From: Symbiodinium natans
Taxonomy: Eukaryota > Sar > Dinophyceae > Suessiales > Symbiodiniaceae
Assembly (NCBI GenBank): GCA_905221605.1
Contig: CAJNDS010002291.1
Coordinates: forward strand, 427,501-491,500
Length of the DNA: 64,000 nt
Direction of reading: 5' to 3'
The notes beneath the pieces are model-generated. The model had not been told where the DNA came from. It worked only from the letters and a program-made list of their open reading frames with translations, and ran no database searches. Of the stretch, positions 23,001 to 32,158 are shown in pieces; positions within the stretch are counted from its first letter, which is position 1, and each line of letters begins with the position of its first letter. The position numbers and the translations under genes were made by a program.

Positions 23001-23505
23001 ACTAAATCCCCGCGTCTGGCCAACATCGCTGCAACACTGGCACTTGCCCGACTCACGCTGTCTTACAGATCAGCGCGAGGGTCTCGATGGGTCGCGCCTG
23101 GCAAGGCCACCTCTACCCCTCTTCCTGTGAACACAGGTGAAGCTAAGCATGGGAAGCAAGGAAAAGAGCCAGAAGGAAGGAAGAGAGCCGGGATGACACA
23201 GAGAACAGAAGCGAATGGAGCCAGTCGAATGCCTCCGCAGCATCGTACTGCCACATTCTCGCTGTTATGTAGACTTGGAGCATTCCGCCACACAAACAAG
23301 CGTGGCGCAAAGGGGGTGCGGGGTTGCAGGGATAGGGCTGCGAGAGTGTGCCGGAAGCATGGATCGCTTGTTACTAGACGGTCCTCATCGTAATGTGTGT
23401 ATGCCTTCACGAGCACAGACCCAAGCGGGTCGGCGGATTTTTTGCCTCAACAGCTTGCAGGCGGATCGGGCAGTTGTCCTTGCGGCTTGGTGGCAAAAGC
23501 TTGAA
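20046..23505 (+). CDS. DUF4116-repeat protein (multi-exon)
   Basis: A chain of short exons each carrying about one DUF4116 repeat. Clear exons: 20287-20419 (AAIKLANEYLQQVPDSITL), 20469-20522 (SDRDFILSVVSANGE), 20642-20727 (ALRGDREVVLCAL), 20901-20975 (FASDALKRDREVVLTAV), from 21071 (FAAEVLRADHQVVLAAV), from 21210 (GEALEFASANLK), 21728-21812 (CPATVLAAVSANGLALEYAA), 22019-22070 (GDKQTVLAAVTTNPSALQ), 22203-22262 (LREDREVVLAAVVKE) and about 23451-23500 (LQADRAVVLAAWWQKL). An acidic stretch (about 20046-20160, DDDESG...) precedes the first repeat. Joining rebuilds whole repeats, e.g. NGE/ALEEAPPALRGDREVV. Function of DUF4116 is unknown; it is abundant in dinoflagellate proteomes. Acceptors are AG|G, donors GT, GC and one apparent GA. 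Both gene ends are uncertain. Confidence 0.8.
22263..23440. other. Long gap between DUF4116 exons
   Basis: Probably intronic. 22520-22870 holds open frames on the + strand with recurring GGAxATGCATCTG-like words, but no domain. No further DUF4116 core was found here. Confidence 0.4.
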
Positions 23506-23625
23506 GCCTTCTTCGTGTTGCCATGTTGGTAGGCATATATTGGGTCTCCGGTGCTTCTGAATAGTTGCCTGCGACGTGTCCTTTGTACGTGTGTTGATTT
23601 TAAAGTACCCAGCATTTCCCGGCAA

Positions 23626-23720
23626 CGTGTAAAGTGTACATGACAGTGTACTACTGTACAGTTTACTGTGTATTGTGTACCATGAACAGTGCACAGTGTG
23701 TTACAGTACAGTACATGCTT
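23626..23720. repeat. ACAGT/ACTGT-rich, self-complementary patch
   Basis: Words GTACA, TGTAC, ACAGT and ACTGT recur on both strands over 90 bp (TGTACATGACAGTGTACTAC near the start, ACAGTACAGTACATG at the end), giving many possible hairpins. Confidence 0.6.
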
Positions 23721-24870
23721 CCCCGCCGTTCCTGGTGTGTTCTTTTCCTCATCTTGCTCCCTCCCTTACTTTCTGCTACCTATCTACCATCTAAAGCTTT
23801 TCAAGCAGTCCCGACACTAAGGCAGCCATCCAGCAAGCTGGACCGCCGCTCAATTGAATCGACTTCCACTGCGATTGTCGGGGTAATGCATTCAGAAGCC
23901 ATAACAGTATTTTCATATATATGGCAGACTCGCCACGGATCTCCAGAGTGGTTGATGTATCAGTGCCTGAAGCCTGCATGTGTCTTGACTGTCAAAAGCT
24001 ATAAGCGGCAGAAACGTGACGCTGCCGCACAAACGGCGACCGCACATGCAGGCATGTGCTTCTAATGGCAGACGCGGCACTGCGTGATGACTTGTCAATC
24101 CTGGAAGAGGCCTCACAGCCACTGGCTCAGCAGCCCGAAGTATAATCAGGACTATTTTTGGTTTGTACGAGCCAACCATTCTTCCTAAATGCGGGCCCTA
24201 CCCGTGTGTTAGGTTCGAGCTGGCATGGGTTGTTTTTCTTGGTCCTGCGCCCCCCTGTCCTCAGTAGACACTCCGAACCACCCGTCAATAACACATCAAG
24301 CCAAAGCCACGCCATATTGTTATCGGTCGATCTCGTTGATCAGCGAATGCAATTCGGCGGGCTGAAAACCACGTCAGACAAGGTGTAGTTTAGAACTCCT
24401 TCGTATCACGGGCAAGAGGCCCCCTGCCCCACAACCTGCCCACAACCCTGCAACAACAGACCCGCCAAAAAGCAAACGACTTTTGAAGATCCAGCACCTG
24501 TTCACAAAAGGCTTTTGAATGGACGAGAGTCAGCTCAGCTGTGGACCCAACAGCAAGCGGACTGCTGTGTATTCCTTCGCCATCATTCGCTAACTGTTGC
24601 AAATGGGTGTCGACAAGAAAGCGAGTGTTCCAATTTACTTCTACCCAAAATGCTGCTCCGCAGCATATGTTCGAAACTCGAAGAGTGTCCGCATGCCTTG
24701 CGACTTTGAGATCGGCGGAAAGGATGTTTGCATTGTTGCTTGCGATGGTTTCAAGCTCAACTTGCCAGATGTCCAAAACCGGCAGTGCGTTGTGAGCAAC
24801 ATAATGCCCTCGATATCCCTCGATGCGTCGTCTCGAGCGGGGACATCATAGGGGCTGCGAGAGGTGAACA
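23721..24870. other. Unresolved; open frames on both strands
   Basis: An 84-codon + frame (24597-24851) and a 128-codon - frame (24390-24776) overlap. Both have ordinary composition and neither shows a family motif, so I cannot decide which, if either, is coding. Confidence 0.3.
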
Positions 24871-24871
24871 T

Positions 24872-24955
24872 GTGTATATGTGTCTGTGTGTCTCTGTGTG
24901 TGTGTGTGTGTGTGTGTCTCTGTGTGTGTGTGTGTCTCTGTGTGTGTGTGTGTGT

Positions 24956-24987
<32 letters not shown>

Positions 24988-25040
24988 CTGTGTGCGAGTG
25001 TGTGTGTGTGTGTGTGCATGCATCAGTGTGTGTGTGTGTG
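24872..25040. repeat. Imperfect GT microsatellite
   Basis: GT/TG repeats broken by TCTC and other changes, directly followed by the block TGGAAACAGATATTTGC. Confidence 0.95.
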
Positions 25041-25121
25041 TGGAAACAGATATTTGCATCCTGGAAAGGCTTCCCCGCCAAATCTACGTGTCGAGCAGGG
25101 GGCGGATGGACTCATTGCTTG
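25041..25121. repeat. Duplicated block A, copy 1
   Basis: Matches 27324-27404 with a few changes, and both copies directly follow a GT microsatellite. It ends in CATTGCTTG, the left target-site duplicate of the insertion that follows. Confidence 0.88.
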
Positions 25122-26651
25122 ATTGGGGGCGCAATAAGGGTTCGATTTCGCGCAGCAGACACTCAGACACTCAGACACTCAGACACTCAGACACTCAGAC
25201 ACCCAGACGCTCAGACACTCAGACATTCGGACCCTCGGACGTGAGTTGGTCTTGAAGAGTTTGACTGTTTGAGTGTCTGACTGTCTGCCTTCTTGGTCCG
25301 CTAATTCAGACATTCAGATGCGAGCTGGTCTTATTCGGACCCTCAGACGTGAGTTGGTCTTGAAGAGTTTGACTGTTTGAGTGTCTGACTGTCTGCCTTC
25401 TTGGTCCGCTAATTCAGACATTCAGATGCGAGCTGGTCTTATTCGGACCCTCAGACGTGAGTTGGTCTTGAAGAGTTTGACTGTCTGAGTGTCTGACTGT
25501 CTGCCTTCTTGGTCCGCTAATTCAGACATTCAGACGCGAGCTGGTCTTATTCGGACCCTCGGACGTGAGTTGGTCTTGAAGAGTTTGACTGTCTGAGTGT
25601 CTGACTGTCTGCCTTCTTGGTCCGCTAATTCAGACATTCAGACGCAAGCTGGTCTTAAAGATTCTGACGGGGGTCGTTTCCGTGCAGAAGACACTCAGAC
25701 ACTCAGACACTCAGACACCCAGACGCTCAGACACTCAGACATTCGGACCCTCGGACGTGAGTTGGTCTTGAAGAGTTTGACTGTCAGTGTCTGACCGTCT
25801 GCCTTTTTGGTCTGCTACTTCAGACATTCAGACGCGAGCTGGTCTTAAAGATTCTGACGGGGGTCGTTTCCGTGCAGCAGACTCTCAGACGCTCAGACAC
25901 TCAGACATTCGGACCCTCGGACGTGAGTTGGTCTTGAAGAGTTTGCCTGTCTGACTGTTTGGCTGTCTGCCTTCTTGGTCCGCGAATTCAGACATTCAGA
26001 CGTGAGCTGCTCTTAGAGAGTCTGACTGTCTGACTGACATTCAGATGCGATCTGGTCTTAAAGAGTCCGACTGTCTGAGTGTCTGATCTCGGTCCGCGTA
26101 ATTATGCTGGACTTCAAGAGTCTGACTGTCTGACTGTGTGACTGTCTGACTGTCTGACTGTCTGATTGTCTCCCTGTCCGACTTGCTGGTCTGTGTATTC
26201 CGGATGACACTCAGACATTTAGACATGAACAGGTCGGCTTGCGTGTTCTAGACTAGAAAAGTCTAGCTGTCTGACGGCTTAACTCTCTGCGCATCAAAAA
26301 GAGAAGACAGTCAGACACTCAGACAGTGAGACATATAGGACCTGCAGACGTTCAGCCAGTCAGACACTCAGACGCTTTAGGCTACGCAAACACTCAAACA
26401 CATAATCCAAAAATCTTGTGACTACCCAACTTCAGCGGAAATTCACTTTTCTACAGTACTTGGGTACGAGACCCGTGAGCACCCAAGTCTCCTCCAAAAG
26501 AAAATGGCTGACTGTCTGACTGTCTGACTGCCTGACTGTCTGACTGTCTGACTGTCTGGCCGTCTGACTGTCTGGCCGTCTGACTGTCTGACTGTCTGAC
26601 TGTTTGGTTTTCAGTTTGCGCCCCATTTGCACGCTCTGTCGACATTGCTTG
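25113..26651. mobile_element. Foldback-like insertion (25122-26642) with 9-bp target-site duplication
   Basis: CATTGCTTG stands at 25113-25121 and again at 26643-26651, flanking 1,521 bp. The uninterrupted site, with CATTGCTTG once, is preserved at 27396-27404 between the same flanking blocks A and B. Near the ends are inverted GGGGCGCAA (25126-25134) and TTGCGCCCC (26616-26624). The left arm is tandem CAGACACT (from about 25156) and the right arm tandem GACTGTCT (about 26500-26602), so the arms are inverted relative to each other (7 of 8 bases). Inside are about 108-bp repeats. No transposase is encoded. The architecture resembles Drosophila FB foldback elements, which have tandem-repeat inverted arms and 9-bp duplications. 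Confidence 0.75.
25241..26035. repeat. 108-bp tandem repeats and decayed copies
   Basis: The word GTGAGTTGGTCTTGAAGAG starts at 25241, 25349, 25457, 25565, 25757 and 25923: three exact 108-bp steps, then 192 and 166 bp where extra CAGACACT blocks intervene. Each unit contains both AGTGTCTG- and CAGACATT-type words in opposite orientation. Confidence 0.92.
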
Positions 26652-26834
26652 GCATCCGCCAACGAAGACCCAAGCAATGCAGTCGTGAAACGTACCTGCC
26701 ATGGCAGCGCCTGGTCATCTGAGGATGTAGCTGGCATGCCGATGCATCGGCTTGCGTTTGCATTTGCATCATGTGCATCCGTCATGAGTGCATTTGCTTC
26801 CGTCATGAATGTACTTGCAACTTTTGAGTGCGTT
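26643..26834. repeat. Duplicated block B, copy 1
   Basis: Matches 27396-27586 over about 190 bp with scattered substitutions. Its first nine bases are the right-hand target-site duplicate of the insertion. Confidence 0.9.
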
Positions 26835-27230
26835 GGAGGTAAGATCGCCCGAAGCTTTTTGGATGTGACGGTCCGTGCGAGCCAAGAGTTTTCCTTCCGA
26901 TTCAATCTCTCTTGGTTTTGATCCGATGTCTCTGAGAGACGGGTGTCGAGCTGATGTATGTTCCCGCCTGAGGTCGTGTTTTGTCAGGTTGTCGGGGGCG
27001 TGGGCAGGCGCACATCCCCTCTCGCCTCAAACTACCTGCCGCATTTGCTGTTTTTCAAAAAGGTGGACAGGACCCTTATCCACTCTGTGGACAGGACCCG
27101 TGTCCACTCAAAACCAAGTGGTGGCTCACTTGAAACCTTTGTCTCGTTTTCCATGGGGGTTGCCAAACAGGTTTTAGGCAGTGCGAGCACCAGGGCATGC
27201 GCACTGTTTGCGAGCCAGCCCTTTCGAGGG

Positions 27231-27234
<4 letters not shown>

Positions 27235-27324
<90 letters not shown>
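27235..27324. repeat. Perfect (GT)45 microsatellite
   Basis: Ninety bases of uninterrupted GT, directly before block A copy 2. Confidence 0.97.
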
Positions 27325-27326
<2 letters not shown>

Positions 27327-27586
27327 AAACAGGTATTTGCATCCTGGAAAGGCTTCACAGCCCAATCTACATGTCGAGCAGGGGGCGGATGGACTCATTG
27401 CTTGGCATCCGCAACGAAGACCCAAGCAATGCAGTCGTGAAGCGTACCTGCCATGGCAGTGCCTGATCGTCTGAGGATGTAGCTGGCATGCCTATGCGTC
27501 GGCTTGCGTTTGCATTTGCATCATGTGCGTCCGTCATGAGTGCATTTGCGTCCGTCATGCATGCATTTGCAACTTTCGAGTGCGTT
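27324..27586. repeat. Blocks A and B, copy 2: uninterrupted (empty site)
   Basis: Block A (27324-27404) and block B (27396-27586) are contiguous and share the single CATTGCTTG, showing the arrangement before the 25.1-26.6 kb insertion. Confidence 0.88.
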
Positions 27587-27597
27587 CTTGCATCCGT

Positions 27598-27683
27598 GTG
27601 TGTGTGTGTGTGTCTCTGTGTGTGTGTGTGTATGTCTGTGTGTGTGTGTGTGTGTATGTCTGTGTGTGTGTGTGTGTGTGTGC
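27598..27683. repeat. Imperfect GT microsatellite
   Basis: GT repeats interrupted by TCTC and ATGTC, immediately after block B copy 2. Confidence 0.93.
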
Positions 27684-28714
27684 GTGTTCGTGATACAATT
27701 TATTTGTATCTTCGCCGGTGTTCCAAGGAGCGAAACTAGGGCATCAAGGTGTGATGTGTGAACGAGATTGACAAGACAGCGTAACGAGAGTGAAAGTTGT
27801 TTCTATGTTAGGTTCGTTCGATTCGCCCTCAGAGTCCAACAATAAGGAGGAATTTAGTGCCCAAGAGTTCATGGGCTATCGTAGGGGGGGGCCCATCGGG
27901 CCATAGGGCTTTCATAAACGAGTCAAAGAGTTCCGGTCCATAGGAGCCCTAGAAGTCACAATGGTTCATCCAAAGTAGGAGCCATAAGCAGGGGAGTCCA
28001 GAGCATCCTTGCAAATCACGAAGGTCGAAATGGGTCCATAAGGCTCCATCGTTTTAGAGGTCCATGCACGTCCATGGGGGCGGTACAGGAGGGGTGTGTG
28101 AAGGGTCAGAGCTGCAAAACAGTGGGCGGCGGCGAGAGGACCATGGGCTTCTGAGACCCCCTAGCAGGGCACAGGCCAACCGAAGGGGTCGACGACGGTT
28201 TTTTTCGTGTGAAACGCCAGGAAACCCACAGAAGCACGGACGCCCTGTTGCTCAGATACTTCTGACCCATGAAAGACATGCCTTTCTCCCGAGGCTTGAC
28301 AAGCAAGAGAAGGAACGCGAAACGCCGTTGAAAGGCCCAGCAGGCAGGCTGCAACCATTACGTTTGCCGAGTAACTCAACCAAATGCGCAGTTCCAGTGG
28401 CAGGTGCGGAAACATCTTGGTCTGACAGTGCCTTCATAGAAGAGAAGACCCACTTGTAGTGATGGTTGTGCAACAATGTAACAAGCAGCCTTTGTTTCAC
28501 TACTGCTTTGAGATGTTCTATCTTGCAAAGGTCAGGGTAGGACATCTTGCGTGTTCCAACAAAAAGCCGGGCCAGATGATGTTCGACTTACGCTTGGCTT
28601 GCAAGATACTTGCGGGGCACATGGCGTAAACTCCCTCATCATGTGAATCACAGCCTCTCTCAAGCTTGAGGCTGCTGGTTATGCAGGCTGCTAGGCAGGC
28701 TGGAGTGTAGCGCC
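27684..28714. other. No gene recognised; flank of the ATPase gene
   Basis: Open frames overlap on both strands with no domain. No TATA box is expected in dinoflagellates and no clear promoter element is visible before the ATG at 28715. Confidence 0.45.
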
Positions 28715-31186
28715 ATGAGGCCAGTTCTCACAGTGGCGAGCAACCCACAGGATGCCGCCGGTGACAGCCTGGACATGCCAGGCCTCGAGATGCCGAGCAT
28801 AGACCTATCGCATGATTGTCAACAAGGATGCCTTGGCTGCAAGCCCACGCGGAGCAGCCGTAGAGGCAAGACCTTGTTCTTGGAAGTACCGATGTCTACA
28901 GAGGACGACCACCCCGCGACAGTGGGAAGCTGCACAGAGCACAATCTCGTAAAGTCGCGCTTCAGCGTCCGCAACATATGCTGCGATTCAGAGGTGCGCC
29001 TTATTGAGCGCATCGTACAGCCACTTCCTGGCGTCCAGAGCGTGTCGGTCAACAGCTTCCAGAAGCTCTGTCTCGTTGAACACTGCTCGCCATGCTGCAC
29101 CCCCCCGGAGACAATCCTCAACAAGTTGAACAGCTCGGGGTTGGGAGCTGCTCTCGTCGGACAGGGGGGTGATGAGATTCACCCACAGCAACTTCATGGC
29201 CGCGAATGGTGCCGGCGATATGCTCGCTGCTTTGTGGTTCTTGGTGCTGCTCTGTGCATGGTTGCAAGTGGTCTCATGGAAGGTCTGGGCAGGGGAGGTG
29301 CCACCTTCCAGCTCATAGCGGTCTTCATGGGACTGCCAGGCATTCTCTGGGAGTCGTGTGTTGCACTGAAGCAGCTTCAGCTGGATGTGACCTTGCTTGT
29401 ATCCATTGCAGTTGTTGCTGCAGTGGGGCATGGTGAGTTGTTTGATGCAGCGTTGGTCGTGCTTCTGTTCAACATCGCGAAGGTCATCGAGGCAGCTGCC
29501 ATCCGACGTGTAGCCGTGGCTTTGCGTGTAGTGATGCAGCTGCAGACAGTCCGCAGCGTGCAACGAGCCAAAGACGGAAAACAAATGCAAATTTCAGACT
29601 TGCAAAGTGGAGATGTGATTTCACTTCGGCCTGGCGAACAGTGCCCTGCAGATGGGCTTGTGTCAGCAGGACTTGCCTCTTGCTCCGAAGCTGCTATGAC
29701 TGGGGAGGCTACGCCAGTTGAAAAAGTCAAAGGTAGGGAGATCTCTTCTGGAACTTTGGTCTTAAATGGCTGCATTGAAGTCGAACTGACAAAGCCTTCC
29801 TCTGAGTCACGCCTGTCGGAAATTGAAAGCAGAGTGCAGGAGGCACAGGCCAAACGAACTGAGAGGCAAATGATGATCGGTAGATTTGCGCGAGCTTGGA
29901 CCCCTGTGGTCCTCGTGGGCGCGCTCGTGACCAGCATGGTGCCAGCCGTGCTGGGCGGGGATTACACAGAATGGCGTCACCGAGCCGTCGTGCTGCTTCT
30001 TATTGCATGCCCATGTGCCATTGTGATCGGTGCTCCTTTGGCAACCACCTGTGCTATCGCAGCTGCGGCCTCGAATGGAGTGCTTATCAAACGTCCAGAC
30101 ACAGTCGAGCGGCTGCCAGCAGTAGCTGTCGTTGCTTTGGACAAGACAGGGACGCTTACGAAAGGCGAAATGACTGTTCTTGATGTCCAGAGAATGAACG
30201 ACTGCACCTGGGATGAGACGCAGGCACTGAAGCTGGCCGCGGCATTGGAGATGAAGTCTGCTCACCCCATTGCTGCTGCCATTGTGTCAAGGGCCTTGGG
30301 CTGTATTGGCACGGCATATGGCTCAGAAACAGCTACAGTAAAAAAGGTCCGCGACTTGCCGGGCGTTGGAATTCAAGGTCATCTGCTCGTGGGCTCGGAC
30401 GCTAAAGTGCATAAAGTGCTCCTCGGGAACAGCAAGGCACTGGACTTGGTGAATGCTGATGCGCACTCGCAGGAGCAGTTTGCCAGTTTCCAAGAGATGC
30501 ACATGAATGATACGACAGTGGCTTTGATTATTGATGGCAAGTTGCAATTTGGTTTGGCTTTGAATGACACACTTCGACCAGATTCCACCAGATTCATTGA
30601 AGAGCTGAAAGGCTTGGGATTGAGGCCATACATGTTAACAGGAGATTCTGAATGTGCAGCAAAGCACATCTCCGCCTGTGCTGGTCTGGATCCAGGATCT
30701 AGCCTCTTCTCCATGACCCCGGATGAAAAAACTGAGTGGGTTGAGACTCAGAATGCAGCAGGCAGAAAGACCCTTATGCTTGGAGATGGCATCAACGATG
30801 CCACAGCCCTGGCAGTGGCCACCGTGGGCGTTGCGATTGGCGAGACGGGCGCTGCTCTTGCCTCGCAATCTGCTGCTGTTGTATTGCTCACTGACAAGCT
30901 GCACAAGCTCACGCAGTGCATCCGCATGTGCAAGTATGCAGTACGTATTGAGAGGCTGAGCATAACAATCCCTTGTTTGCTCAAGCTGTTGCAGGGGGTT
31001 GCAGCTCTTCGTGGCGAGCTTGACTTGTGGATGGCCGTTGTTGCCGATTTGGGCACGCTGCTCTTGGTCTTGGTGCTCGGGGTGTCGATTCTGTCGCGTA
31101 GATTCTGGACAGACGAAAGCCTTTCCAATAATCTTGGAGGCAGTGCCATAGTCGCAAAGCGACAGGGTTATGAAGAGTTTGTCTGA
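28715..31186 (+). CDS. Zn2+/Cd2+-transporting P1B-type ATPase, intronless
   Basis: One 823-aa frame with every P-type ATPase landmark: phosphatase loop TGEAT (329-333), membrane metal site ACPC (431-434), phosphorylation site DKTGTLTKG (476-484), the P1B marker SAHP (515-518), TGDS (642-645) and GDGIND (690-695). An N-terminal heavy-metal-associated domain (about 80-151) starts with NICCDSEVRLIE, close to the GICCxSE version of plant HMA2/3/4, and the last membrane region has DLG (778-780), the DxG typical of Zn/Cd (P1B-2) pumps. Cys-rich DCQQGCLGC (34-42) and HCSPCC (123-128) may add metal binding. Length fits the family. It should export or compartmentalise Zn/Cd using ATP. Unlike its neighbours it has no intron, which suggests an origin through an mRNA copy or transfer. 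Start chosen at the first ATG of the open frame. Confidence 0.96.
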   Translation: MRPVLTVASNPQDAAGDSLDMPGLEMPSIDLSHDCQQGCLGCKPTRSSRRGKTLFLEVPMSTEDDHPATVGSCTEHNLVKSRFSVRNICCDSEVRLIERIVQPLPGVQSVSVNSFQKLCLVEHCSPCCTPPETILNKLNSSGLGAALVGQGGDEIHPQQLHGREWCRRYARCFVVLGAALCMVASGLMEGLGRGGATFQLIAVFMGLPGILWESCVALKQLQLDVTLLVSIAVVAAVGHGELFDAALVVLLFNIAKVIEAAAIRRVAVALRVVMQLQTVRSVQRAKDGKQMQISDLQSGDVISLRPGEQCPADGLVSAGLASCSEAAMTGEATPVEKVKGREISSGTLVLNGCIEVELTKPSSESRLSEIESRVQEAQAKRTERQMMIGRFARAWTPVVLVGALVTSMVPAVLGGDYTEWRHRAVVLLLIACPCAIVIGAPLATTCAIAAAASNGVLIKRPDTVERLPAVAVVALDKTGTLTKGEMTVLDVQRMNDCTWDETQALKLAAALEMKSAHPIAAAIVSRALGCIGTAYGSETATVKKVRDLPGVGIQGHLLVGSDAKVHKVLLGNSKALDLVNADAHSQEQFASFQEMHMNDTTVALIIDGKLQFGLALNDTLRPDSTRFIEELKGLGLRPYMLTGDSECAAKHISACAGLDPGSSLFSMTPDEKTEWVETQNAAGRKTLMLGDGINDATALAVATVGVAIGETGAALASQSAAVVLLTDKLHKLTQCIRMCKYAVRIERLSITIPCLLKLLQGVAALRGELDLWMAVVADLGTLLLVLVLGVSILSRRFWTDESLSNNLGGSAIVAKRQGYEEFV

Positions 31187-32158
31187 GTTTACTACTTAGA
31201 AGACCCTCGGCCTTTCTTGAAGGGAATGGCTCGAGGACAACAATGGAGGGGAAATTTCCCTTCTTACAGTTTTAACAGTTTTCTGTGATCAAATTCGTCG
31301 CTACGCGAATTTTCCGGATGTTCTACAAGATCCCACTTGCCTGCCGGAAAGGCATCTAGCTTTGCGGTAGCATGCGCTTTGCCCATCGCTGCAGTGCATG
31401 ACAGTGCAATACAGTGCATTCTTGTGCGTGTCCATTCTGGAGCCCTCGGCTGGATGGCAACAGTCACCGCAAAAGTTGTGCCCTAGTGTTTAGGAGCAGT
31501 CTTGTCCGAGGCGAAGGCTGAGCAGTCCGTTTGTGAGGTCATGGTGCCAGTGACACGAGAGTCGCTGTTTTTACGCCGCATGTTGGAACTCCCTTCAGGT
31601 GCAGACAAGCAGCCATGCCGGTGCAAAAGCCGCAGCCAAAGAGCTTGAATTCCTCTCTAAGCGCGCCTGCAATCGGCAGCTGGACTGAAACTCATAATGA
31701 CATGATGAGTTCGGTCATCCGAGACAGGGTAAAAAACACCCAGGAAAGAATGAGAGCATGAATATGCGTTCGACCACGGGCTCCTTGCCAACAATCCCGC
31801 GAGGGACTCAGCTTCGCTCAAGCGGACGCACTTGTACTACGGTACTCAGAAAAGGGTTCCGGTCGTTTAGCAGTTAGTTCGCCTTGTAGCAGCCTGGGCA
31901 GAACAAGCTGGCTCGTAGGATCCTGTAGGCAAGCATGCGGCGCTCCTGAACTCTGTGCCTAATGCAGGTCCGTGGCATTGTACGCCACGCCGTCCTACAG
32001 CTCTTCGCCAGCATTGAGTTGAATGTGTCGTTTACCTGCCTCTGCATGCTCGAGAACCAGATACTGATTTGCTGAGGCTCGCTGTATTCAGAACCGGAGG
32101 ACTCCACATGAATCTTGAGGGAGCTGTTGGCCTTACTCCTCAGCATTGAATCGGGCAG
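31187..32158. other. Intergenic; one possible minus-strand frame
   Basis: A 90-codon minus-strand frame (31874-32146, ending CPGCYKAN) has coding-like composition but no recognised domain. The remainder shows nothing. Confidence 0.3.

Noticed and set aside
25150-26600. CRISPR-like array of short repeats
   Set aside because: Units are 8 bp and 108 bp with no unique spacers, in a eukaryotic genome; better explained as an insertion with tandem-repeat arms.
24640-27430. Cys-Val and Thr-His repeat frames over GT microsatellites
   Set aside because: Dinucleotide repeats read in any frame; no real protein.
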